Below, in pieces: positions 46,986-56,633 of a DNA stretch of 64,000 nt. Every line of letters starts with the position of its first letter. The stretch's first letter is position 1. The notes below the pieces were generated by a model that was given only the letters and a program-made list of their open reading frames with translations, was not told where the DNA came from and did not search any database. The translations under genes were made by a program, and so were the position numbers. The stretch comes from Rhodanobacteraceae bacterium (lineage in GTDB: Bacteria > Pseudomonadota > Gammaproteobacteria > Xanthomonadales > Rhodanobacteraceae). The DNA is taken from assembly GCA_030167125.1 (NCBI GenBank), contig CP126531.1, positions 1,302,001 to 1,366,000 on the forward strand, written 5' to 3'.

Positions 46986-48146
46986 ATGCATCACGCGCGG
47001 CGCATCCACCTTTCATCTTGGCGCATCGCGCTCGCCGCGATGCTGCTGGGCGCGATGTCGATCGGAAGCGCGTGGGCGGCGGCACCGCCCGCGCACTACC
47101 GCGTGATCGGCTACGCGACGGGCTGGAACCCTGTGCAGGACAAGGATCTGCACAAGATCGACACCCTGATCTTCGCGTTCGCGAAAGTGCAAGCGGGGCG
47201 CGTGGTATTGGACGACGCGACGGCGGAAAGATTGCAGCCCCTGATCGCGCTCAAGTCGCGCGATCCGGAATTGAAAGTGGACATCTCCGTCGGCGGCTGG
47301 AGCGCCGGCGGATTTTCCGAAGCGGCGCGCACGGCCGCCGGCCGCAAGTCGTTTGCGGACAGCGCGGCGCAAATGCTCGTCGCGCACGACGCCGACGGAC
47401 TCGACATCGACTGGGAATATCCGGGGCACAACGAATCCGGCATCGCGTCCAGTCCCGACGACAAGCGCAACTTCACGCTGCTGCTGCAAGCCGTGCGCGC
47501 CAGCCTCGACGCCACCGGCGACGAACACCATCGCCACTACACCTTGAGCATCGCGGTCGCCGACGGCCCGTTCGTCAGCGGCGTCGACCTTGCGTCGGCG
47601 AATCGCTACGTCGACTGGTTCAACATGATGACGTACGACTTCTGCAATTCGATGACGCCGGACACCTGCCATCACACCGGCCTGCACGCGTCGAAACTCG
47701 CGCCCGCCGACGCGCGCACGACCGGCCGCGCAGTGCGGCAGTTCCTCGCGGCCGGCGTACCTGCGAACAAGCTCGTGATCGGTGCGGCGTTCTACGCGCG
47801 CGTGTTCGGCGGCGTCGGCCCCGCGCACGACGGCCTGTACCAGCCCTACAGGAAATTCGTGGGCGAAATCCCCTGGCCGAAACTGAAAACCGGATTCATC
47901 GGCAAGCAGGGTTTCGTGCGTCACTGGGATGCGCAGGCCGACGCGGCGTGGTTGTGGAACGCCGGCACGCGCACGTTCATCACCTACGACGATCCCGAGT
48001 CGATCGCCGCCAAGGCCGCCTTCGTGAAGGCGCGGCACCTCGGCGGCATCATGTATTGGGAACAGGGCCTCGATCCGACCGGCGAGCTGCTCGACGCGAT
48101 CTGGCGCGGATTGCAACCAGACGCCAGCTCAAGCCGTTCGCGTTGA
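46986..48146 (+). CDS. Exported glycoside hydrolase family 18 chitinase-like protein
   Basis: This 386-residue protein is a GH18 TIM barrel: YRVIGYATGWNP opens it, VDISVGGWSAGGFSE is the substrate strand, and the catalytic motif DxxDxDxE is DGLDIDWE (D137 to E144). MMTYDF and GGIMYWEQGLDPTGELLD end it. A signal peptide reaches about residue 32. The family includes chitinases and endo-beta-N-acetylglucosaminidases; no chitin-binding domain is seen. The final codons, SSSRSR and the stop, are formed by an intergenic repeat. Confidence 0.93.
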   Translation: MHHARRIHLSSWRIALAAMLLGAMSIGSAWAAAPPAHYRVIGYATGWNPVQDKDLHKIDTLIFAFAKVQAGRVVLDDATAERLQPLIALKSRDPELKVDISVGGWSAGGFSEAARTAAGRKSFADSAAQMLVAHDADGLDIDWEYPGHNESGIASSPDDKRNFTLLLQAVRASLDATGDEHHRHYTLSIAVADGPFVSGVDLASANRYVDWFNMMTYDFCNSMTPDTCHHTGLHASKLAPADARTTGRAVRQFLAAGVPANKLVIGAAFYARVFGGVGPAHDGLYQPYRKFVGEIPWPKLKTGFIGKQGFVRHWDAQADAAWLWNAGTRTFITYDDPESIAAKAAFVKARHLGGIMYWEQGLDPTGELLDAIWRGLQPDASSSRSR

Positions 48147-48226
48147 GCGTAGCTCGCGCAGCGAACGGAGTCGAAACGTCAATGTCCTTCGACTCCGGCT
48201 CTTCGGGCTGCGCTCAGGGCGAACGG
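48134..48226. repeat. ttcgactc-type palindromic repeat, copy 1
   Basis: This element of about 93 bases contains ccgttcgcgttgagcgtag and later tccttcgactccgg. The same element lies reversed at 61269-61366. It fills the convergent gap between the GH18 gene and the methyltransferase gene, and includes the GH18 stop codon. Confidence 0.85.
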
Positions 48227-48233
48227 AATCCCT

Positions 48234-49013
48234 TCATTTCGCCGGTTTCCTGAACCGGTAGATGAACTGGCTGGTGTGGCCGCGGATCGAAGGGTCGAAC
48301 ACCTTGATGTTCAGCGGATCGTTCGGGTTGACCAGCGCATCGCTGGAACCGTCGAACACGAAACCCGCCGACTCGACTTCCTGCTTCACCACTTCGGGAT
48401 CGATCCGGTGCAGTGTATCGGTATCGCTGATGCCCGAACCCGCCGGCGCAATGTGGTCGATCACGATGAACACGCCGCCCGGCTTCAGCGCGTCGTAAAC
48501 CTGCTTGTCGAACTTCTTCATGTCCACCGGACCCATGAACGGATCGTGGTAGTCGTGGTAGTTCTGCGAAGTGAACACGACGTCGACCTTCTGCGGCACG
48601 CTCAGCGCCGCCGCCGGCTGCTTCGACAGCGTGACGTTCCTGTACGTGTCCTTGGCGAGTCCCTGCCAGTTCGCGAAACTCTTCGCGGAATATTTCGCCA
48701 TCTCGTCCGGCCACACGGTATAGACGTGGCCGCGCGGACCGACGATGCGGCTGAACACGCGCGTCCAGTAACCCGAACCGGGATCGAGTTCCACCACCTT
48801 GTCGCCGGGTTTGACGCCCGCGAACGCCATCACCTCGGCGATCTTGCGGCGCGCGTCGTCCTTCTTGTCCGCCGCGCGTGCGGGATCGTCGATCGCTTTG
48901 GCGATGTACGCGGGAATCTGCGCGGTGCCGGATGCCGCGGACGCGGACGACTGCGCAGCGGCAGCCAACGGCAGCAGCAACGCACCCAACAGGACACAAG
49001 CTTGCATTCGCAT
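48234..49013 (-). CDS. Exported SAM-dependent methyltransferase-like protein
   Basis: This 259-residue protein has a signal peptide (RMQACVLLGALLLPLAAAAQ) and then a class I methyltransferase fold: motif I VVELDPGSGYWTRVF, PRGHVYTVWPDEMAK, VDVVFTSQNYHDYH (motif II region) and LKPGGVFIVIDHIA. AGGAG precedes the ATG by 6 bases. Such exported methyltransferase-like proteins are common in xanthomonads and related groups. SAM is not expected outside the cytoplasm, so a different role is possible. Confidence 0.85.
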   Translation of the reverse strand: MRMQACVLLGALLLPLAAAAQSSASAASGTAQIPAYIAKAIDDPARAADKKDDARRKIAEVMAFAGVKPGDKVVELDPGSGYWTRVFSRIVGPRGHVYTVWPDEMAKYSAKSFANWQGLAKDTYRNVTLSKQPAAALSVPQKVDVVFTSQNYHDYHDPFMGPVDMKKFDKQVYDALKPGGVFIVIDHIAPAGSGISDTDTLHRIDPEVVKQEVESAGFVFDGSSDALVNPNDPLNIKVFDPSIRGHTSQFIYRFRKPAK

Positions 49014-49098
49014 GGCGTTCTCCTGGGAATGGGGACGGCCATTGTGCTCCGAAACCGGCGCGAATCCCATGCCGAAGGTCATGCCCGCAAGCGCGGCG

Positions 49099-49479
49099 TC
49101 ATTCGGCACCGCGCGAGCCGGTCAGCCATTTCAGCGCACGTTCGCGGGTTTCGAACACGTTGTTGATGAAGCCCTGGTTCAGGCCGAACGCCACGCCGAA
49201 GCGGTCTTCGGACAGAAACTCGGGACGGGTCACCAGCGCCATCCGCACCGACCCGCGGCCGGCCTTGGCCCACTCGCCCACCAGCCAGAAGCGCATCTCC
49301 ACCGAGGGCGGCTGCACACCGCTGATGCCGGTGACGTCCACCAGCAACTTGCCCAACCCGCGCGCCTTGGTGCGCAGGATCGCGTCGGTGATCTGGTGCA
49401 CGCCGTCCACCAGGTCCTGCTCGCCGCTCATCGAGAAGCAGGCGATGTCTCCGAACACTTCGAACGAAGACGGACCCAT
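49099..49479 (-). CDS. Uncharacterised protein, STAS/SpoIIAA-like
   Basis: This 126-residue protein has a globular alpha/beta pattern: FEVFGDIACFSMSGEQDLVD, GLGKLLVDVTGISGVQPPSV and RMALVTRPEFLSEDRFGVAF. The LLVDVTGI strand followed by a variable helix resembles SpoIIAA-like proteins, which bind lipid or partner proteins. No catalytic motif stands out and no secretion signal is visible. It lies between a secreted methyltransferase-like gene and a GGDEF gene on the same strand. Confidence 0.55.
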   Translation of the reverse strand: MGPSSFEVFGDIACFSMSGEQDLVDGVHQITDAILRTKARGLGKLLVDVTGISGVQPPSVEMRFWLVGEWAKAGRGSVRMALVTRPEFLSEDRFGVAFGLNQGFINNVFETRERALKWLTGSRGAE

Positions 49480-49567
49480 GGCACACCCAACGGCAAGGCG
49501 CGGGACTCGGCGCGGATGGTAGCACCGGAAAGTCTGCGGCAAACGTGCCCATCCTCACTGCAAGCGA

Positions 49568-50626
49568 TCAGTTCGCCACCACGAATCGGTTGCGGCCGGC
49601 CAGCTTCGCGCGGTAGAGCGCGGCATCGGCATCCTTCACCCACTCGCGCGTGCTGTTCGTCGATGCGGGACTGCGCGCAAGCCCGATGCTGAGCGTGCTG
49701 CGCAAGCCGGGCGCGCGTTCGAGCAGCGAGCAGGCCACGCCCGAACGGATCCGCTCCGCCACCGTCGCCGCCGCGTGCATGTCGATGCCGCACAGCACCA
49801 CCGCGAATTCGTCGCCGCCGTAACGGCCGGCGAGGTCGCCGTCGCGCAGGCTGCCGCGGATGATCCTGCCCACCTGCCGGATCACTTCGTCGCCGGCGGT
49901 GTGGCCGTGTTGGTCGTTGATGTGCTTGAAGTGGTCGATGTCGATCAACAGCATCACCGCGTCGTCGCAGCAGTGGCGCAGCATCGCGGCGGTGACGGCG
50001 TCTTCCCAATGCTTGCGGTTCAACAGGCCGCTCAGGCTGTCGATGCTGCCGATGCGCTGCAACTGGCGGTTCTGCGTGCGCACGCGCCGCGCGAGGCTGC
50101 GCATGATCGCGCCCAGCGTCATCGGGAACACCACCAGCAGCGGCAGTGACGCCAGCAGCTCGACGGTATCGGACGCCGGCGCGAACAGAAGACCATTGGC
50201 CACGGTGGCCACGCAACAGGCCACGGCCATGATCACCAGCCCGCGCAGCAGCAACCAGCGTCCGTCCGCCGCGATCAGGGTGATCGCGAACATCGTCGCC
50301 AGCAGGATGCTGGGCAGCAGGTTGAATTGCATCAGCGCGATCCAGACGCCGCCCATCGCCGCATCGCAGATGAAAAAGCGCTGGTCGATCGCGATGGGAT
50401 CGGCGCTGCGGCGCAGCACCAGCCACGCCACGTGCGGCCACACCAGCGCGTAGGCCGCCAGCATCACCCAAGCCGATTCGGGAACACCGCGCCGATACAG
50501 CACCGTCCCGACCATCACCGAGCCCAGCGCCAGGCCGAGCGTGCGCAAGCCGTGCGAACGCCGCACGGCGCGCCGGGCCTGATCGGCGGTGAGGGCATGC
50601 GTGGCTGGCAGTGCGTCGAAGGACAT
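49568..50626 (-). CDS. Membrane-bound diguanylate cyclase (MASE2-GGDEF)
   Basis: This 352-residue protein has a MASE2-type membrane sensor domain of five to six helices (residues about 25-180), then a GGDEF domain. The active site reads RYGGDEFAVVL and the inhibitory site five residues upstream is RDGD, so both synthesis and product inhibition are likely. HCCDDAVMLLIDIDHFKHIN and DQHGHTAGDEVIRQV are the usual metal and base contacts. It should make cyclic-di-GMP in response to a membrane signal; the signal is not known. Confidence 0.93.
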   Translation of the reverse strand: MSFDALPATHALTADQARRAVRRSHGLRTLGLALGSVMVGTVLYRRGVPESAWVMLAAYALVWPHVAWLVLRRSADPIAIDQRFFICDAAMGGVWIALMQFNLLPSILLATMFAITLIAADGRWLLLRGLVIMAVACCVATVANGLLFAPASDTVELLASLPLLVVFPMTLGAIMRSLARRVRTQNRQLQRIGSIDSLSGLLNRKHWEDAVTAAMLRHCCDDAVMLLIDIDHFKHINDQHGHTAGDEVIRQVGRIIRGSLRDGDLAGRYGGDEFAVVLCGIDMHAAATVAERIRSGVACSLLERAPGLRSTLSIGLARSPASTNSTREWVKDADAALYRAKLAGRNRFVVAN

Positions 50627-50796
50627 TTCCGCGAGCGTTCCGTTGGTTCACCCAGCACGGAGCAAGCCCGGTGCCACGCCCGCGGCTGCGTGTGATGCAG
50701 TCCACACACGGATACAGATGTTCACGCCGCGCCGCACGCCATGTCCTGAAACGCGCGGCGCGGAAACAGTTGTTTACCGCGAACGACTTGTCGCTG

Positions 50797-51558
50797 TCAG
50801 GTCTTGAGGCGCCAACCCGTGCGGAAGATCCACCACACGCCGGTGAGGCACAGCGCGAGGAACACCAGCGTCGCGACGATGCTGATGCCGACATTCACGT
50901 CGGCAAGCCCGTAGAAGCTCCAGCGGAAACCGGAGATCAAGTACACCACCGGATTGAACAGCGTCACCTTCTGCCAGAACGGCGGCAGCATGTGGATCGA
51001 ATAGAAACTGCCACCCAGGAACGTCAGCGGCGTGATGATCATCAGCGGCACCACCTGCAGCTTCTCGAAATTGTCCGCCCAGATGCCGATGATGAAACCG
51101 AACAGGCTGAAGGCGACCGTGGTCATCACCAGGAACAGCACCATCACCAGCGGATGCGCGACCGAATAGTCCACGAACACCCGCGCGGTGGCGAGGATGA
51201 TCAATCCCACGATGATCGCCTTGGTGGCCGCCGCGCCCACGTAGCCGGTGACGATTTCGAGATACGACAGCGGCGCCGAATGCACCTCGTAGATCGTGCC
51301 GACGAATTTCGGGAAGTAGATGCCGAACGAGGCGTTCGACACGCTCTGCATCAGCAGCGACAACATCACCAGCCCGGGAATGATGAAGGCCGCGTAGCTC
51401 ACGCCCTCCACGCTGGTGATGCGCGAGCCGATCGCCGAACCGAACACCACGAAATACAGCGACGTCGACACCACCGGCGACAGCACGCTCTGCATCAGCG
51501 TGCGCCCGGTGCGCGCCATTTCGAACTTGTAGATCGCGCGGATGCCGTGCAGGTTCAT
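50797..51558 (-). CDS. ABC-2 type exporter permease
   Basis: This 253-residue inner-membrane permease has six helices in the ABC-2 fold. The start at 51558 gives [20 protein letters not shown]. Later segments ([20 protein letters not shown] and [21 protein letters not shown]) are typical of the family that includes drug and polysaccharide exporters such as YadH. The ATPase gene lies upstream on the same strand, separated by a repeat half-unit. Substrate cannot be inferred. Confidence 0.92.
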   Translation of the reverse strand: MNLHGIRAIYKFEMARTGRTLMQSVLSPVVSTSLYFVVFGSAIGSRITSVEGVSYAAFIIPGLVMLSLLMQSVSNASFGIYFPKFVGTIYEVHSAPLSYLEIVTGYVGAAATKAIIVGLIILATARVFVDYSVAHPLVMVLFLVMTTVAFSLFGFIIGIWADNFEKLQVVPLMIITPLTFLGGSFYSIHMLPPFWQKVTLFNPVVYLISGFRWSFYGLADVNVGISIVATLVFLALCLTGVWWIFRTGWRLKT

Positions 51559-51590
51559 GCGCAATCCCTTTCGCGCATCCCTGCGCAAGA

Positions 51591-51612
51591 GAACGGCCAT
51601 CCATGGCCTGAC
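51591..51612 (+). repeat. Lone right half of the 95-base repeat
   Basis: The string gaacggccatccatggcctgac matches the right palindrome of the copies near 9700, 25660 and 27940. The bases before it (gcgcatccctgcgc) may be a worn left half. It lies between the two ABC genes. Confidence 0.7.
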
Positions 51613-51646
51613 TTTCCACTAACAGCAGCAATCGACTGCAGGAAAC

Positions 51647-52618
<972 letters not shown>

Positions 52619-52676
52619 AAATAAACCGACGGGTATTGTATTTACGACTTGCGCTGCGGCACAAGCCGCGCGTCGT

Positions 52677-53993
52677 TCAGTGCGCGGGTTCGCGCGAATA
52701 CACGCACCCGTTCTTCACCACGAAATCGATCTTCGTGGTGTTGTGGATGTCGCGCGAGGGATCGGCATCCAGCACCACCAGGTCCGCCAGCTTGCCGGGC
52801 GTGATCGTGCCGCGTTGCGCCGATTGCCCCAGCGCCGCGGCGCCGATTTCGGTGGCGGCCTCGATCGCCTGCAACGGAGTGAAGCCCGCGTGTTCGACCA
52901 GCAGCGCCATCTCCTGGTGCACCGAGGGCATCTGGTCGAGAACCGGGCCGTCCTTGCCGTACGGGAAGCCCGCATCGTCGGTGCCCGCATCGATCAGCAC
53001 GCCGCGCTGGTGCGCCAGCTTCGTCACTGCGTAGCTCCACGGCATGATGCCCGCGCCGACGCTTTGCGGATGGTGTTCCGCCTCGTCCTTGAACACCAGC
53101 AGCGTCGCATCGAGGATCGTGCCGCGGCGCTTCATCGCATCGAACAACGCGAGGATTTGCGGCGCATCGGGTTTCACGCGTTCGAAATCGCCCCTCGCGC
53201 GCATCCGGTAATCGTCCGGCACGCTCGGCGCCGCTTCCCACACGAGATACGGACTGTGCGAAATGGTGTCGGCGCCGGCATCCACCGCATCGCTGGGCAT
53301 GGCCGGAAAAATCGTCGCGTGCGTCCACACGCGCAAGCCTTGGCGGTGCGCTTCCGCGGTGATCGCCTTGACCAGCGCCGCCGGCAGATTCGCGTACAAC
53401 TTGATGCCGGTCGCGCCGGTGCCCTTGGCTTCCGCGACCGCGAGCGGAATGTCGGTCTTGGCGGTGATCGCCTGCATCCACGGCGCAAAACCCAGCGGCT
53501 CGCCCTTCGATGCATCCTGCGCGCGGAAATCTTCCTTGAAGAATGTCGGCCCCGCCATCAACGCGACGTAGAAGATGTCGGGTGCCGCAAACGCATCGGA
53601 GTTCGCCTGTTCGGCGAGGAATTGCAGCAGCCGATCGTCGCCGGCCATGTCGCGGATGCCCGTCACGCCGCCCAGCAGCAGCGCATGCAGGAACGTCTGG
53701 TAATGCGCGATGTCGGGCTCGGCATCGGTGATGTGCACGTGCGCGTCGATCAGGCCGGGGATCACGTACTTGCCGCTCAAGTCGCGTACCTGCGCATCCT
53801 TCGGCGCGGGCCGGCTGCCGCTCGGATATACCGCCGTGACTCGTTTGTCTTCAATCGCGACGGTCATGTCGCGCTGCACGGCGGAGCCGGTGCCATCGAT
53901 CAGCCCTACATGCGTCAGCAGCAACGGTTTCGGTGCTGTAGCCAAGGCCGGTAACGTGAGCAGGCACAGCAACAACGGAAGGATGCGTTTCAT
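52677..53993 (-). CDS. Exported amidohydrolase family protein
   Basis: This 438-residue protein has a signal peptide ([18 protein letters not shown]) and a TIM-barrel amidohydrolase fold. The metal site opens in [14 protein letters not shown] and the ligand histidine in [13 protein letters not shown], then [12 protein letters not shown] and the catalytic aspartate in [14 protein letters not shown]. The last part closes with the small beta-domain [15 protein letters not shown]. It may hydrolyse peptides, imides or esters in the periplasm; the substrate is unknown. Confidence 0.9.
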   Translation of the reverse strand: MKRILPLLLCLLTLPALATAPKPLLLTHVGLIDGTGSAVQRDMTVAIEDKRVTAVYPSGSRPAPKDAQVRDLSGKYVIPGLIDAHVHITDAEPDIAHYQTFLHALLLGGVTGIRDMAGDDRLLQFLAEQANSDAFAAPDIFYVALMAGPTFFKEDFRAQDASKGEPLGFAPWMQAITAKTDIPLAVAEAKGTGATGIKLYANLPAALVKAITAEAHRQGLRVWTHATIFPAMPSDAVDAGADTISHSPYLVWEAAPSVPDDYRMRARGDFERVKPDAPQILALFDAMKRRGTILDATLLVFKDEAEHHPQSVGAGIMPWSYAVTKLAHQRGVLIDAGTDDAGFPYGKDGPVLDQMPSVHQEMALLVEHAGFTPLQAIEAATEIGAAALGQSAQRGTITPGKLADLVVLDADPSRDIHNTTKIDFVVKNGCVYSREPAH

Positions 53994-54057
53994 GGAATGT
54001 TCCCGGAACGATCCGGCAAGGATAGACGGAACGCGGCCGAACCGGCGTCTTGCATTT

Positions 54058-54118
54058 TGCAACCTTACGGTTGCATATTTCCATCGGCCGCCCTAACATG
54101 CAAACTCACGGTTGCATG
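54058..54118. promoter_or_regulatory. Two operator-like palindromes before the SRPBCC/ArsR pair
   Basis: Site 1 (54058-54075) is tgcaacc-ttac-ggttgca, a perfect 7-base inverted repeat. Site 2 (54097-54118) is catgcaa...ttgcatg around actcacgg. The tgcaa starts are 41 bases apart, about four helical turns. They lie 20-80 bases before the SRPBCC ATG and suit binding by the ArsR-type repressor encoded in the same operon. Confidence 0.65.
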
Positions 54119-54136
54119 TGTCCGACGGAGACCAAG

Positions 54137-54646
54137 ATGAACGCGAGCACCGACCGCATCGAGCCCGACCGTATTCAAAAACAGGTTCTGCTGAAAGCGT
54201 CACGCGAACGCGTGTGGCGCGCGCTCAGCGAAGCGGAACAGTTCGGCACGTGGTTCGGCGTCCGCTTCGACGGCCCGTTCATCGAGGGCGAGCGGCTGAC
54301 CGGAAAAATCGCGCCCACGCAGGTCGATGCCGAAGTCGCCGCGATGCAGGCGCCCTACGAAGGCACGCCTTTCGAATGGGTCGTCGAACGGATCGAGCCC
54401 ATGCAACGCATCGCGTTCCGCTGGCATCCGTTCGGCATCGACAAGACCATCGACTACTCGCACGAGCCGATGACGCTGATCGTGTTCGAACTGCACGACG
54501 CACCCGAAGGCATCCTGCTGACCGTCACCGAATCCGGTTTCGACAAGCTGCCGCCGGAGCGCCGCGCGAAAGCGTTCGCGGCCAACGAAGGCGGCTGGAC
54601 GCACCAGATGAAGCTGATCGAAAAATATCTCGCCCTGCGGCCATGA
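54137..54646 (+). CDS. SRPBCC (AHSA1-like) domain protein
   Basis: This 169-residue protein has the AHSA1/START-like fold: IQKQVLLKASRERVWRALSE at the N terminus, FGTWFGVRFDGPFIEGERLT and VVERIEPMQRIAFRWHPFGI. Such proteins bind hydrophobic ligands or act as co-chaperones. GGAG precedes the ATG at 6 bases. The ATG of the ArsR gene overlaps its stop (ATGA), a pairing seen in many genomes in which the regulator controls the SRPBCC gene. Confidence 0.9.
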   Translation: MNASTDRIEPDRIQKQVLLKASRERVWRALSEAEQFGTWFGVRFDGPFIEGERLTGKIAPTQVDAEVAAMQAPYEGTPFEWVVERIEPMQRIAFRWHPFGIDKTIDYSHEPMTLIVFELHDAPEGILLTVTESGFDKLPPERRAKAFAANEGGWTHQMKLIEKYLALRP

Positions 54647-54987
54647 CTTCGCGCGCCGTGCGCAAACAACCCGCGCTCCACAAGTCCGCGCCGGTGTTCG
54701 CCGCGCTGGGCGATCCGACGCGCTTGCGTCTGGTCGCGGCGCTGTGCGCGGGCGGCGCGCTGTCGATCGCGCAGCTCACCGCTGGCACCGCGATCACGCG
54801 CCAAGCCGTTACGAAGCATCTGGAAGTGCTGGCCGACGCGGGACTCGTGCGCGACGTTCGCCAGGGCCGCGAACGATTGTGGGAACTGGAGCCTGCGCGC
54901 ATCGGCGAAGCGCGCCGCGCGCTGGATGCGATCGCAGCGCAATGGGATCAGGCGCTGCAACGGCTGAAAGCCCTCGTGGAAAAGTAG
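54643..54987 (+). CDS. ArsR-family transcriptional regulator
   Basis: This 114-residue winged-helix repressor has the pattern FAALGDPTRLRLVAALCAGG, the recognition helix in TAITRQAVTKHLEVLADAGL and the wing in RQGRERLWELEP. Cysteines are few, so sensing of metal by the classic CxC site is not expected. It is likely to bind the palindromes at 54058-54118 and regulate its own operon. The gene begins inside the SRPBCC gene by ATGA overlap. Confidence 0.93.
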   Translation: MTSRAVRKQPALHKSAPVFAALGDPTRLRLVAALCAGGALSIAQLTAGTAITRQAVTKHLEVLADAGLVRDVRQGRERLWELEPARIGEARRALDAIAAQWDQALQRLKALVEK

Positions 54988-54990
54988 TGT

Positions 54991-55085
54991 GCGTCATTCC
55001 CGCGCAAGCGGAAATCCAGTGTCTTTCTCGACTGAAACACAAAGGCACTGGATCCCGGATATCGCTTCGCGATTCCGGGATGACG
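54991..55085. repeat. gcgtcattcccgcg-type palindromic repeat
   Basis: The element runs from gcgtcattcccgcgcaagcgg to gattccgggatgacg, with inverted ends cgtcattccc and gggatgacg and inner ccagtg / cactgg. It fills the convergent gap between arsR and the zinc-finger gene. The same type of repeat is widespread in proteobacteria; a half unit lies at 58571-58590. Confidence 0.8.
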
Positions 55086-55102
55086 AGCAAAACCATGATT
55101 TG

Positions 55103-55369
55103 CTACCGAAGCTGACTGTCCTTGCTCCCGCGCCGGTTGTAACCGCTGAACACGCCTTCTTCGCGGTCGTGTTCGGCCTGGCAGTTCACGCACAGGCGCA
55201 CGCCGGGCACGGCCTTGCGCCGCGCTTCCGGAATCGGTGCGTCGCATTCTTCGCAATGCTTGAGGCCCGGGCCCTTGTGCTGCTTGCTGCGCGCACGCGC
55301 GACCGCATCGGCGACCGTCGCGTCGATCTGGTCCTGCACCGCATCGTCGTTGACGAAGCCCTTGGCCAT
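55103..55369 (-). CDS. DksA/TraR C4 zinc-finger protein
   Basis: This 88-residue protein is a short DksA/TraR family member (YbiI-like) with one four-cysteine zinc finger, CEECDAPIPEARRKAVPG and then CVNCQAEHD. A helix precedes the finger (VQDQIDATVADAVARARSKQ). Full-length DksA binds the RNA polymerase secondary channel; short forms without a complete coiled coil may act similarly or weakly. No clear ribosome site precedes the ATG at 55369. Confidence 0.88.
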   Translation of the reverse strand: MAKGFVNDDAVQDQIDATVADAVARARSKQHKGPGLKHCEECDAPIPEARRKAVPGVRLCVNCQAEHDREEGVFSGYNRRGSKDSQLR

Positions 55370-55423
55370 GTCCACAACGTAAGGGCAGCCGGCGCGGCTT
55401 GCAACCCACACTAGTGCGCGCAT

Positions 55424-56533
55424 TCAGGCGTCGGGCATCGCCTGCACGCAATTGCGGCTGCGCGCCTTGGCGGCATACATCGCCGCATCGGCCGCCGCGA
55501 CCAGCGCGTCCGGCGACGCACCCGCGTCGCGCGGGCTGGCCGCGCCCACGCCGATGCTGACGGTGACGCAATCCCCGGCGGGCGAGTCGGGATGCGGCAA
55601 CGCCAAAGCCTCGACATGGCCGCGCAAGGCTTCCGCCACCCGCATCGCCTCGGCCATGCCGCAGCGCGGCAGCAGCATCACGATCTCCTCACCGCCGTAG
55701 CGCGCGGCCAGGTCGCTGCCGTCGCGCACGTGCGCCGCGCACAACTGCGCCAGTTCACGCAGGCATTCGTCACCCTGCAGATGTCCGCTGCGATCGTTCA
55801 GCGCCTTGAAACAATCCACGTCGACCATCAGCAACGCCAGCGATGCACCGTCGTTCGCATGGCGCCGCCACTCCTCGGCCATGCGCGCGTCGAAGCAGCG
55901 GCGGTTGGCGATGCCGGTCAGGCCGTCGCGCATCGACAAGTCGCGCAGCTTGCGGTTCGCCGCCTCCAGTTCGCGCAGCAGGCGCGCGACGTGGATGGCG
56001 CCGGCGATCTGTTCGGCGATCGCGTCGAACACCGCGCACACTTCCGGCGTGAAGAAATCGCCGCGCGTGCTTTCCAGGTTCAGCACGCCATGCATGCGTC
56101 CCTGGTGGCGGATCGGCACCAGGTATTCCGAACTCACGTCGTGGTTGCCGGGCACGTAATCCGGATCGTTGCGCAGGTCGGTGATCAACTGGCGCTCGCC
56201 GGTGCGCGCGCAGCGCCCCGCCGCGCCGATCGCCACCGGCCACGGCATGCCGCCCGGAAACTCCAGTTCGATGCGGCCCGACCAGACTTCCTGCACGAAA
56301 TGCGTGCGCTCCTCGTTGAGCAGGATGATGCTGGCGATGGTCACCGGCAGCCGCCGGGTGATGCAATCCACGATCGCGCGCAGCACCGCTTCCAGCGTGT
56401 CGCCCTGCAACGCCTCGTGCGACACTTGCGCCAGGATTTCCGTCAGCATGGCGCGCCGGCCGACCGCGTCGCGTTCGTCCCACAATGGATGCTGGCTGCG
56501 GATGTCGGCCGTCTGGGCCATGGGCTGCGCCAT
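55424..56533 (-). CDS. GAF-GGDEF diguanylate cyclase
   Basis: This 369-residue soluble protein has an N-terminal GAF sensor domain (residues about 40-195; IASIILLNEERTHFVQEVW and RHQGRMHGVLNLESTRGDFF) and a GGDEF domain with active site RYGGEEIVMLLPRCG (GGEEI variant). The inhibitory site RxxD is altered (DGSD). It probably makes cyclic-di-GMP without product inhibition. GAF domains bind small ligands or haem; no cofactor can be inferred. Confidence 0.9.
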   Translation of the reverse strand: MAQPMAQTADIRSQHPLWDERDAVGRRAMLTEILAQVSHEALQGDTLEAVLRAIVDCITRRLPVTIASIILLNEERTHFVQEVWSGRIELEFPGGMPWPVAIGAAGRCARTGERQLITDLRNDPDYVPGNHDVSSEYLVPIRHQGRMHGVLNLESTRGDFFTPEVCAVFDAIAEQIAGAIHVARLLRELEAANRKLRDLSMRDGLTGIANRRCFDARMAEEWRRHANDGASLALLMVDVDCFKALNDRSGHLQGDECLRELAQLCAAHVRDGSDLAARYGGEEIVMLLPRCGMAEAMRVAEALRGHVEALALPHPDSPAGDCVTVSIGVGAASPRDAGASPDALVAAADAAMYAAKARSRNCVQAMPDA

Positions 56534-56633
56534 CCCGATCCCCTACCCCGCCAGTGTATCGGCGGCCCCGGAAGCGGTGTCGATTCCGGGCCGGGCCGAT
56601 CGTCGCTGACATGAGTACAACCCCGGAGCACCC

